A stretch of 6,204 nt of DNA from Chloroflexota bacterium (GTDB lineage Bacteria > Chloroflexota > Anaerolineae > Anaerolineales > Villigracilaceae). The notes beneath the pieces were generated by a model. That model did no database searches. It worked only from the letters and a program-made list of their open reading frames with translations, and was not told where the DNA came from. The stretch lies in contig JAKANW010000194.1 in NCBI GenBank assembly GCA_021823555.1, forward strand, positions 1 through 6,204. The letters are read 5' to 3'. Both the position numbers and the translations under genes were made by a program. Below are positions 1-4,960 of the stretch, one piece after another; within the stretch, counting starts at the first letter, position 1, and every line of letters begins with the position of its first letter.

Positions 1-1
1 A

Positions 2-316
2 CTCTTCAAGTTTGGGGTACGCCTGCTGCGCCTGTTCGGGAAGGATCCGCATAAGTGGGGCCGCAATGGCGATATCGACCTGGTTTCCCTGGCCGAAGTG
101 GATTTCCCCGTCCATGCCAGAATCGATTATCGCGCGGTGGCCGAACGGAAGGAGGAGGCCAGTAAATGTCACGCCAGCCAGGGCGGCGGGCAGATGCGCA
201 CCGGGTTGCTGGGGATGTTCTTCCGTATATTCGGCAATTCCGAAACGTTCATGCGCGCCTACCCGCCCATGCCGGAGGGGGCAAAGGTGCAGCGGGATCT
301 GTTGGGACAACTATAG
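2..316 (+). CDS. PIG-L family deacetylase, C-terminal fragment (5' end outside window)
   Basis: Frame 2 is open from the left edge to TAG at 314-316 and gives about 104 residues. It contains FPVHARIDYRAVAERK, then CHASQGGGQ, then an aromatic FFRIFG stretch and FMRAYPP. From memory of the family, this order (VHARI.YR..A.RK, H.SQGG, ETFMRAYPP) is the C-terminal end of PIG-L/LmbE-like zinc-dependent deacetylases, which remove N-acetyl groups from amino sugars or related conjugates. The zinc-binding N-terminal HPDD motif would lie upstream of the window, so catalytic competence and substrate cannot be judged. No signal peptide or membrane segment is visible in the part present. The following promoter at 360-388 suggests the gene ends its own transcription unit. 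The family call is fairly firm; the substrate is unknown. Confidence 0.8.
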   Translation, partial: LFKFGVRLLRLFGKDPHKWGRNGDIDLVSLAEVDFPVHARIDYRAVAERKEEASKCHASQGGGQMRTGLLGMFFRIFGNSETFMRAYPPMPEGAKVQRDLLGQL

Positions 317-359
317 CCAGCGCTGGTTCAGGCTGCGCAAAATTTCCTGCATCGGGCGC

Positions 360-388
360 TTGACAAATTAGAACAAATATTCTAAAAT
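360..388 (+). promoter_or_regulatory. Sigma-70 promoter of the VOC gene cluster
   Basis: A perfect -35 box TTGACA lies at 360-365, then a 17-bp spacer, then a -10 box TAAAAT at 383-388 (5 of 6 to consensus). Transcription would start near 395, leaving a leader of about 35 nt with AAGGAG at 418-423, 6 nt before the ATG at 430. This is the best promoter match in the window. The preceding stretch, 317-359, holds only a perfect 10-bp palindrome, CCAGCGCTGG (317-326), directly after the PIG-L stop codon. Confidence 0.8.
368..385. promoter_or_regulatory. Palindromic operator inside the promoter spacer
   Basis: TTAGAA (368-373) and TTCTAA (380-385) are perfect inverted arms separated by 6 bp. They fill the spacer and touch the -10 box of the VOC promoter, so a dimer bound here should block RNA polymerase. 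The core GAAC-N4-ATTC is one base from the GAAC-N4-GTTC box of Gram-positive-type LexA, but a MarR-, ArsR- or TetR-type regulator is equally possible. No regulator gene is adjacent, so the bound protein is unknown. Confidence 0.6.
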
Positions 389-429
389 TTGACAATCGTC
401 ATCCGATATTCACACAAAAGGAGATTGTC

Positions 430-792
430 ATGACCAAGCGAAGTGTTGTCCACATCGAAATCTCGACGCGCAACGCCGAGGAGACCATCAAGTTCTACCA
501 GGAGCTTTTCGATTGGAAGGTCGAACGTTTTCCTGAGATGAACTACACCACATGGGAAGCGCCTGAGGGACCGGGCGGAGGGTTTAGCCCTCTCACCGAG
601 GCCAACAAGGCGGGCGACGTGTTGATCCATGTCAGCAGCGATGACATCGAAGCGGACTTGAAGAAGGCCAAAGCACTGGGTGCGACGATCCTCCGCGAGA
701 AGCAGGAGATCCCAAACATTGGTTGGTGGGGTGTCTTCAAAGACCCGACCGGAAATAAGATCGCACTTTACACAGCCTTGCGTCCTTCATAA
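430..792 (+). CDS. VOC (glyoxalase/bleomycin resistance/dioxygenase) superfamily protein 1
   Basis: This is a 120-residue soluble protein, the usual length for a single VOC polypeptide with two beta-alpha-beta-beta-beta modules. Module 1 runs from VVHIEIST (6-13), through the helix AEETIKFYQELFDW (16-29), to a glycine-rich PEGPGGGF turn (45-52). Module 2 starts at VLIHVSSDDIEADLKKAKALGA (64-85) and ends with WWGVFKDPTGNKIALY (99-114). The FYQELFDWK, GWWGVFKDPTGN and IEADLKKAKALGA elements match the CFP30B/27-kDa-antigen-like glyoxalase subgroup. H8 and H67 sit where metal ligands are often found, but the final position in KIALY is not the usual Glu, so a classical four-ligand glyoxalase site looks incomplete. 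The start is secured by AAGGAG 6 nt upstream and the strong promoter at 360-388. It is first in the cluster with the second VOC gene. Substrate unknown. Confidence 0.9.
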   Translation: MTKRSVVHIEISTRNAEETIKFYQELFDWKVERFPEMNYTTWEAPEGPGGGFSPLTEANKAGDVLIHVSSDDIEADLKKAKALGATILREKQEIPNIGWWGVFKDPTGNKIALYTALRPS

Positions 793-816
793 GCGTTGTT
801 TCTCAAGACAGCAAAT

Positions 817-1224
817 ATGATAACTAAAATCTTACGGATCACTTTGGCCGTCCGCGATCAAGAGGAGGCCTTGCAATTTTATGTTGAAAAACTGGGCTTC
901 GAGAAGCGCACCGATCGGTCCATGGGCGGCAGGCGCTGGGTGACTGTCGCCCCGGGAGAAGATCATAATTTGGAGATTGTGCTCCAGCCCATTGACTGGT
1001 TCGATGGCAGGGAACGTGACAAGCATGCCGCCATGCTTGGCAAGAATCCAACCATAGTTCTCCAGGTGGACGATTGCCGCGAAACTTATAACTCGTTGTT
1101 GAAACATGGCGTCGAATTCTTGCAGCCGCCCGAGGAAAGGCCGTATGGACTCGAGGCTCTCGCCAAGGACCTTTATGGGAACATGCTTGATTTGCTGGAA
1201 GTCCCGCAACCGATCAAAGGATAA
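817..1224 (+). CDS. VOC superfamily protein 2
   Basis: This is a 135-residue single-chain VOC protein. The N-terminal module is ILRITLAVRDQEEALQFYVEKLGFEKRTD (5-33) followed by MGGRRWVTVAPGE (36-48) and LEIVLQP (52-58). The C-terminal module starts at IVLQVDDCRETYNSLLKHGVEF (80-101) and ends with LYGNMLDLLE (119-128). E53, Q83 and E128 sit at usual metal-ligand positions, while the first-strand ligand is not a clear His. The RDQEEALQFYVEKLGFE and MG.RRW.TVAP pattern fits a common uncharacterised bacterial VOC subgroup distinct from the upstream gene, so the pair is not a recent duplication. ATG at 817 is preferred over the in-frame TTG at 796 because family homology begins at MITKIL; neither has a strong ribosome binding site. 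It lies 24 bp after VOC 1 and is probably co-transcribed with it. Substrate unknown. Confidence 0.85.
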   Translation: MITKILRITLAVRDQEEALQFYVEKLGFEKRTDRSMGGRRWVTVAPGEDHNLEIVLQPIDWFDGRERDKHAAMLGKNPTIVLQVDDCRETYNSLLKHGVEFLQPPEERPYGLEALAKDLYGNMLDLLEVPQPIKG

Positions 1225-1230
1225 GAAGCC

Positions 1231-1460
1231 ATGTCATTGAAACGCCCGATCCATCCGATGCCTGGAACATCCACGATGCTTTGACCGCGCGCAGGTTATT
1301 GGATGCTTATTCTGCGCGGCCCCCTTATCAGCAGAATGATTATATCGGCTGGATCGCACGCGCCAAACAGGAAACGACGCGGCAGAAGCGTCTGTCCCAG
1401 ATGCTGGATGAACTGGCACACGGCGATGCGTACATGAAAATGGACTATCATCCGAAATAG
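1231..1460 (+). pseudogene. Small YdeI/OmpD-associated (OmdA-like) protein, frameshifted
   Basis: An ATG at 1231 has AAAGGA at 1216-1221 and follows the VOC 2 stop by 6 nt. It reads MSLKRPIHPMP and then stops at 1282-1284. From about 1263 the third frame continues the same protein, through HDALTARRLLDAY, ARPPYQQNDYIGWIARAK, RQKRLSQMLDEL and YMKM, to TAG at 1458-1460. The second frame alone has no ATG, GTG or TTG before the homology and is closed upstream by TGA at 1188-1190. The two pieces together would make about 76 residues, which matches my memory of short YdeI/OmpD-associated family proteins (RP..PMP, then R.L..AY.ARPPYQQNDY.GWI..AK....RQKRL.QML.EL). One missing base near 1263-1264 explains it. 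There is no slippery heptamer, so a real mutation or a sequencing/assembly error is more likely than programmed frameshifting. The function of this family is poorly known. Confidence 0.7.
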
Positions 1461-1476
1461 CCTGAACGATTCAGGC
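1460..1476. terminator. Weak hairpin after the YdeI-like gene
   Basis: GCCTGAA and TTCAGGC form a perfect 7-bp stem with a 3-nt CGA loop, starting on the last base of the YdeI-like stop codon. Its position in the convergent gap fits a terminator for either strand, but neither side has a proper U-tract: ctcaagataaaaag follows on + and tatttcgg on -. Termination activity is uncertain. Confidence 0.3.
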
Positions 1477-1491
1477 CTCAAGATAAAAAGC

Positions 1492-1535
1492 GGATGCAAC
1501 CTAATAATTGGTCGCATTCGCTTTACTTTTTCTTC
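1492..1535 (+). terminator. Possible rho-independent terminator of the VOC cluster
   Basis: The arms GGATGCAACC (1492-1501) and GGTCGCATTC (1510-1519) pair at 8 of 10 positions plus one G-U on the + transcript, around an 8-nt A/T-rich loop. A T-rich run (ctttactttttcttc) follows on +. The run overlaps the lysine-rich C-terminal codons of the opposing phosphatase gene, so the T content may simply be antisense lysine codons. The stem has one internal mismatch. Confidence 0.35.
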
Positions 1536-2155
1536 TTGGAAAAATTCAATTCAAATGGCGGACGACGATTCAGCCACATCAAATACGCGCCGCTTTCATG
1601 GATAGCCAGCATCGTGACCGAACCCGTGTCGCATCCGAGCCGCTGAAAATGATCGAGCGGAAGGCCGAGGTAATGCGCGACTGCTAATTTGATTGGGTCG
1701 GCATGGAAGACGACTGCTACGATGTCTTGCGGCTTTTTGTGTTCGGCGCAGACCTCATCCAGCGCGGCGACGATGCGGGTCTGCATTTCCATAAAAGATT
1801 CACCCTCGGGGAATCGAAAGCGCGACGGAGCGTGCTGGACGATCTTCCAGGCCTTCGTCAGCCCGAGGGACTTCCATGAACGTCCTTGCCATTTGCCAAT
1901 ATCCGACTCCAATAAACCGGGCATGGAAACGATCTTTAGATTGCGCGCTTTGGCAATCGGTTCGGCGGTTTCCATGGCGCGCTCCAGCGGGCTGGTGTAG
2001 ATGGCTTTGATGGGTACTTCCTTGAGCGCCTGTGCTAATTCCTGGGCCTGCTTCTGGCCGCGCTCGTTCAAATGGACGCCGGGCATGCGTCCCGCCGCTT
2101 TGTTTGTTTTGACAAAATCGTTTTCGCCGTGACGGATGAGGAGGAGAAGTGGCAT
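1523..2155 (-). CDS. Histidine phosphatase family protein (phosphoglycerate mutase-like, MSMEG_4193-type)
   Basis: This is a 210-residue cytosolic protein of the histidine phosphatase superfamily, whose members transfer or hydrolyse phosphate through a phospho-histidine. The RHGE motif at 8-11 carries the nucleophile H9. R59 in SPLERAMETA, E83 in LLESDIGKWQG and the second histidine H151 in VFHADPIKLAVAHYLG complete the expected phosphate pocket. The GRMPGVHLNERGQKQA stretch and FHAD in place of the usual SHG resemble the MSMEG_4193 putative phosphomutase subgroup as I remember it. FPEGES at 115-120 is also typical of the superfamily. The true substrate is unknown, and there is no glycolytic context. 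The start has AGGA 7 nt upstream. The C-terminus ends in SKKKK. The gene is divergent from padR and convergent with the VOC cluster, so it is probably transcribed alone. Confidence 0.88.
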   Translation of the reverse strand: MPLLLLIRHGENDFVKTNKAAGRMPGVHLNERGQKQAQELAQALKEVPIKAIYTSPLERAMETAEPIAKARNLKIVSMPGLLESDIGKWQGRSWKSLGLTKAWKIVQHAPSRFRFPEGESFMEMQTRIVAALDEVCAEHKKPQDIVAVVFHADPIKLAVAHYLGLPLDHFQRLGCDTGSVTMLAIHESGAYLMWLNRRPPFELNFSKKKK

Positions 2156-2188
2156 AGTGGAATCCTGTTTTTGTTTGTAGATTTACCG

Positions 2189-2197
2189 ATTTTATCA
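2189..2197 (-). promoter_or_regulatory. Extended -10 promoter of the histidine phosphatase gene
   Basis: On the minus strand this reads TGATAAAAT, an extended -10 element (TG-N before a 5-of-6 -10 hexamer). No good -35 lies 17 bp upstream, which is usual for extended -10 promoters. It would give a leader of roughly 27 nt before the ATG at 2155. Confidence 0.4.
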
Positions 2198-2235
2198 GCA
2201 ACTATGCAGCGAAAAGGGGATCATAGAATTGGGTA

Positions 2236-2263
2236 TTGATTTTCTGTCATCTTGCCATATAAT
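2236..2263 (+). promoter_or_regulatory. Promoter of the padR-membrane protein operon
   Basis: TTGATT at 2236-2241 (4 of 6 to the -35 consensus) and a perfect TATAAT at 2258-2263 are separated by 16 bp. The start of transcription would fall at about 2270, at the centre of the first operator palindrome, giving a leader of about 35 nt before the ATG at 2305. Confidence 0.7.
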
Positions 2264-2293
2264 ATCAGTAGATGATATATCATTTGATGATAT
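2262..2293. promoter_or_regulatory. Tandem palindromic operator, probable PadR autoregulatory site
   Basis: Two 17-bp sites of the form ATATCA-N5-TGATAT lie head to tail at 2262-2278 and 2277-2293, sharing 2 bp. Both have perfect 6-bp arms and they match each other at 15 of 17 positions, giving a 15-bp direct repeat. The overlap also creates the perfect 12-bp palindrome ATGATATATCAT (2272-2283). The first site begins inside the -10 box and covers the predicted transcription start, an ideal place for repression. PadR proteins commonly bind such dyads at their own promoters, so autoregulation is inferred. Confidence 0.7.
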
Positions 2294-2304
2294 ATAAGGT
2301 TGCT

Positions 2305-2646
2305 ATGAAAACTTCAAATGCCAACTTTCCGCTCTCAGAGCAAACTTATTTTATTCTCCTAAGCCTTGGGTTGAGTCCCAAACATGGTTACGCCATTGCC
2401 AAGGATGTGCAATCTTTAAGCAAAGGGTACGTAAATTTGAGCGTCAGTACGCTTTATACAACATTGAAAAGATTGCTCGACGATGGCTGGATCAGGGTGG
2501 TGGATGATGTGCAAAAAGAATCCAACCGGCCGCGCAAAGTCTATGAATTGACAAATAAAGGTGGCAATGCTTTGCATTTGGAGATACAGCGCTTGGATGC
2601 ACTGATGTCGGCTGCGCGAATTCTTGGAGTGGAAGGTGCTGCATGA
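2305..2646 (+). CDS. PadR family transcriptional regulator
   Basis: This is a 113-residue DNA-binding protein with the short PadR architecture: a winged helix-turn-helix followed by a brief C-terminal helix. Helix 1 is LSEQTYFILLSLGLSPKHGYAI (10-31). The recognition region LSVSTLYTTLKRLLDDGWI (45-63) carries the family's S.LY..L.RL...G.I pattern. The wing is RPRKVYELTNKG (75-86), and LHLEIQRLDALMSAARI (90-106) is the dimerisation helix. ATG at 2305 is chosen over the in-frame ATG at 2272 because it has AAGG 5 nt upstream, because homology begins there, and because 2272 lies within the tandem operator. The stop overlaps the next start as ATGA, so the two genes are translationally coupled and the regulator probably controls the membrane protein. 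The inducer is unknown. Confidence 0.9.
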   Translation: MKTSNANFPLSEQTYFILLSLGLSPKHGYAIAKDVQSLSKGYVNLSVSTLYTTLKRLLDDGWIRVVDDVQKESNRPRKVYELTNKGGNALHLEIQRLDALMSAARILGVEGAA

Positions 2647-3554
2647 AAGTGACCATCCGCGTGATTTCGAAGATTTACACGTATCTGCTGCATCTTTATC
2701 CTTCTGCTTTTCACAAGAGGTTTGCTGAAGAAATGCTTCTTGACTTTGTGGATATGTTGGAGGCTGCCAGCAAGGAGGGCGCCTTCCCATTATTCCTTTT
2801 TATTCTTCGCGAGTTGCGCGATTATCCACTTGGTCTTCTTTCCGCATATTTGAAGGAGGACTATATGTCAACCCTGTTTCGTTCCGAATGGATGCGAAGT
2901 ACGTTGCGAGGCGCTTTTTCTCTTGGCTTGGCGTTTGCTACCGCGTGGACCACTTGCAGTTTGACTTTCAGCATGATGGAAAATTGGGGATGGATCTTCC
3001 TCCTGCAAATTGCCAATTCTCATGGCTGGCGCTTGAATTACGATACCACGGCACAAACGCTCTTGTACTTTTCGGGTCTGATATTGGGGGCGCTATTGGC
3101 CGGAGTATTTCTGGCCTTGTGCTTTCGTGAGTTGCATCGAATTAGTCGCTATCTGCTCGCCAGCCTTCTGGGCTTTACAGTTCCGCTGGCAATTGTTCGA
3201 TTGGTTGGAATATTTCTGAAGGACGGTGATTCGGTCTTCCTTAATTTCATTTTATCCCAGGGTAGTATAGTCCTGATCGGTCTGGGATTCGGTATGTTGT
3301 TCAGTCTGATTTTGCCGAATCGCAGAAAGACCCCCTGGCTGTTATTGGCAGGAATATTGGGATACTACGTGGCTCGAAACCTTGGGATTTGGTTGTTGGA
3401 ATTTGCACCTGTCAACAGCGGGGGTTTGTTCAGTTGGAATGAACTTGCCTTCGTTGGTATTACGTTTGGCTTGGAGGGAATGTTTATTGGCGCACTATTG
3501 GGTGCGGTCTCTGGCTGGTCGGGACAAAAAGTCATCTCAGGTGAATTTATTTGA
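2643..3554 (+). CDS. PadR-linked polytopic membrane protein with an N-terminal 'permease prefix'-like segment
   Basis: This 303-residue protein has a cytosolic N-terminal part of about 75 residues, then about six hydrophobic spans near 90-111, 139-161, 169-192, 206-224, 231-252 and 266-291. The N-terminal motif LLHLYPSAFHKRFAEEML (15-32) recalls the LYP..FR.RFGEEM prefix of PadR-linked permease-like proteins, including the ADOP-type MacB relatives. No MacB/FtsX domain, ABC ATPase or other catalytic motif follows, so a transport role is not shown. RRK at 227-229 forms a basic loop. Genes of this kind often follow padR, and here the start overlaps the padR stop by 4 bp (ATGA). An excellent in-frame ribosome binding site precedes Met75, so a shorter form is possible. 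The 3' end overlaps the convergent rarA stop by 8 bp. I do not recognise a function; a membrane-stress or efflux role would be guesswork. Confidence 0.85.
   Translation: MKVTIRVISKIYTYLLHLYPSAFHKRFAEEMLLDFVDMLEAASKEGAFPLFLFILRELRDYPLGLLSAYLKEDYMSTLFRSEWMRSTLRGAFSLGLAFATAWTTCSLTFSMMENWGWIFLLQIANSHGWRLNYDTTAQTLLYFSGLILGALLAGVFLALCFRELHRISRYLLASLLGFTVPLAIVRLVGIFLKDGDSVFLNFILSQGSIVLIGLGFGMLFSLILPNRRKTPWLLLAGILGYYVARNLGIWLLEFAPVNSGGLFSWNELAFVGITFGLEGMFIGALLGAVSGWSGQKVISGEFI
2853..2867 (+). promoter_or_regulatory. Internal in-frame ribosome binding site and ATG within the membrane protein gene
   Basis: AAGGAGG at 2853-2859 lies 5 nt before an ATG at 2865-2867 that is in frame with the membrane protein (Met75). 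This is a full anti-16S match at ideal spacing, and better than anything in front of the annotated start at 2643. Translation from here would give a 229-residue protein, MSTLFRSEWMR onward, holding all six membrane spans but not the prefix segment. Confidence 0.5.
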
Positions 3555-4953
3555 TCTTTCTCTTCATCTCCAGAATCGTCTCTTCGCTCAAATCAGGAAC
3601 ATTTTCTCTTCGTTCGATCCCCAGCGCTTTTCTCTGCGCCTCGCGCCACATTTCCAACCGGGCGGTGACCTGGGTTTCATATCCCTCCTGTGACGGCGAA
3701 TAGAAATATGTGCCCAGCAATCTTTTCGGCAGATATTGCTGCGGGATGAAATGTCCCTCGTGGTCGTGGGGATAGACATAATCTTTTCCGTGTCCCATTG
3801 CGGCGGCGTCGCGGTTGCTGTCCATCAGGTGGCGCGGCACGGAGACCTGGCCTTCCTGCTCCAGGATTTGCATGGCTTTGAAGTAGGATGTAGCGCTGTT
3901 GGACTTGGGCGCAGTGGCGAGATAGAGGGTCGCTTCGACGATGGGGTAGATGCCCTCGGGCAGGCCGATGAAATCGAATGCTTGGGCGGCTGAAGCCGCG
4001 ACTACGATTCCCATTGGATCGGCCAGGCCGATGTCTTCGCCCGCCAGAATGACTAGGCGACGCAGGATGAAGCGCGGGTCTTCGCCGGCGTAGAGCATTT
4101 TTGCAAGCCAGTACAGCGCGGCGTCTGGATCAGAGCCACGCACGGACTTGATGAAGGCGCTGATCGTGTCGTAGTGCGCGTCGCCGTCCTTGTCATAGAG
4201 CACGGCGCGGCGTTGGATGGATTCCTGTGCCACATCGAGGGTGATGTGAATGACGCCATCAATACCTGGAGATGTTGACTCCACGGCCAGTTCGATGGCG
4301 TTTAACGCGTTGCGCGCATCGCCGCTGGCAACTTCGATTAAATGGGAGCGGGCCTCGGGGTCCAGGAGGATGCGCTTATTCCCATAGCCGCGTTCCTTGT
4401 CCCCCAGGGCACGGTCAATCAGGATGCCTGTCTCGGTTTGGTTCAGGTTCCGCAATTGGAAGACGCGCGAGCGCGAGATCAACGCTTTGATGACTTCGAA
4501 ATATGGATTCTCGGTGGTCGCGCCAATCAGGGTCACGGTCCCGTTCTCGACGTGCGGCAGGAGTGCGTCCTGCTGGGCTTTGTTCCAGCGGTGGACTTCA
4601 TCCACGAACAGGATGGTGCGTTCATTATGCAGGCGGCGGCGCTCGAGGGCTTCGTCAATGATCACGCGCAGTTCGGCCTTGCCTGCCAGGATGGCGGAGA
4701 TGGTCACGAAGCGGCTCTTGGTGGTGTTGGCGATGACTTGTGCGAGGGTGGTCTTGCCTGTGCCGGGCGGTCCCCACAGGATGATGGACGAGAAGAGACG
4801 ATCCGCTTCGATGGCGCGGCGCAGCAGTTTGCCTTCGCCGACGATGTGTTCCTGGCCGATGTATTCGTTGAGCGTGCGCGGCCTCATGCGGGCAGCCAGC
4901 GGCGCTTCGCTTTTCATTCGTTCCTGCATGGCGTGGTCGAATAGATCGGTCAT
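3547..4953 (-). CDS. rarA: Replication-associated recombination protein A (RarA/MgsA, AAA+ ATPase)
   Basis: This 468-residue AAA+ ATPase belongs to the RarA/MgsA/WRNIP1 family, which acts at stalled replication forks in association with SSB and clamp-loader-like DNA structures. APLAARMRPRTLNEYIGQEHIVG (18-40) is the family N-terminus. Walker A GPPGTGKT is at 61-68 and Walker B ILFVDEVH at 114-121. Sensor 1 GATTENP is at 144-150, and SGDARNALNAIE at 210-221 is the sensor 2 region. The C-terminal tetramerisation part is complete, with YDKDGDAHYDTISAFIKS from 253, LVILAGEDIGLADP near 300-313 and RHLMDSNRDAAAMGHGKDY near 374-392. Length is normal for the family. ATG at 4953 is preferred to the in-frame start at 5001, which would overlap ubiE and adds 16 residues outside the homology. 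No clear ribosome binding site precedes 4953, so translation may be coupled to ubiE, whose stop is 7 bp upstream. Confidence 0.95.
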   Translation of the reverse strand: MTDLFDHAMQERMKSEAPLAARMRPRTLNEYIGQEHIVGEGKLLRRAIEADRLFSSIILWGPPGTGKTTLAQVIANTTKSRFVTISAILAGKAELRVIIDEALERRRLHNERTILFVDEVHRWNKAQQDALLPHVENGTVTLIGATTENPYFEVIKALISRSRVFQLRNLNQTETGILIDRALGDKERGYGNKRILLDPEARSHLIEVASGDARNALNAIELAVESTSPGIDGVIHITLDVAQESIQRRAVLYDKDGDAHYDTISAFIKSVRGSDPDAALYWLAKMLYAGEDPRFILRRLVILAGEDIGLADPMGIVVAASAAQAFDFIGLPEGIYPIVEATLYLATAPKSNSATSYFKAMQILEQEGQVSVPRHLMDSNRDAAAMGHGKDYVYPHDHEGHFIPQQYLPKRLLGTYFYSPSQEGYETQVTARLEMWREAQRKALGIERRENVPDLSEETILEMKRKIK

Positions 4954-4960
4954 GGGATGA

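Noticed and set aside
317..326. CCAGCGCTGG palindrome after the PIG-L stop as a terminator
   Set aside because: It has little or no loop and no following T-run; it could be any short palindrome.
390..430. TGACAATC/GATTGTCA inverted repeat flanking the VOC 1 ribosome binding site
   Set aside because: The predicted transcript starts at about 395, inside the left arm, so most of the stem would be missing from the RNA; probably chance.
796..816. TTG start at 796 for VOC protein 2
   Set aside because: It adds seven residues without family similarity and has no ribosome binding site; ATG 817 is simpler, although its own site is also weak.
832..1209. 125-codon minus-strand open frame opposite VOC protein 2
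   Set aside because: It has no family features and lies wholly opposite a clear VOC gene.
1231..1284. Programmed -1 frameshifting in the YdeI-like gene
   Set aside because: There is no slippery heptamer and no clear downstream structure near 1263; mutation or sequence error is simpler.
2272..2304. Upstream padR start at the ATG of 2272
   Set aside because: It lies inside the operator at the predicted transcription start and has no ribosome binding site; ATG 2305 has AAGG at good spacing.
4342..4944. Long + strand open frames antisense to rarA (200 and 187 codons)
   Set aside because: They are complementary shadows of a conserved AAA+ gene in GC-rich sequence, with no recognisable domains.
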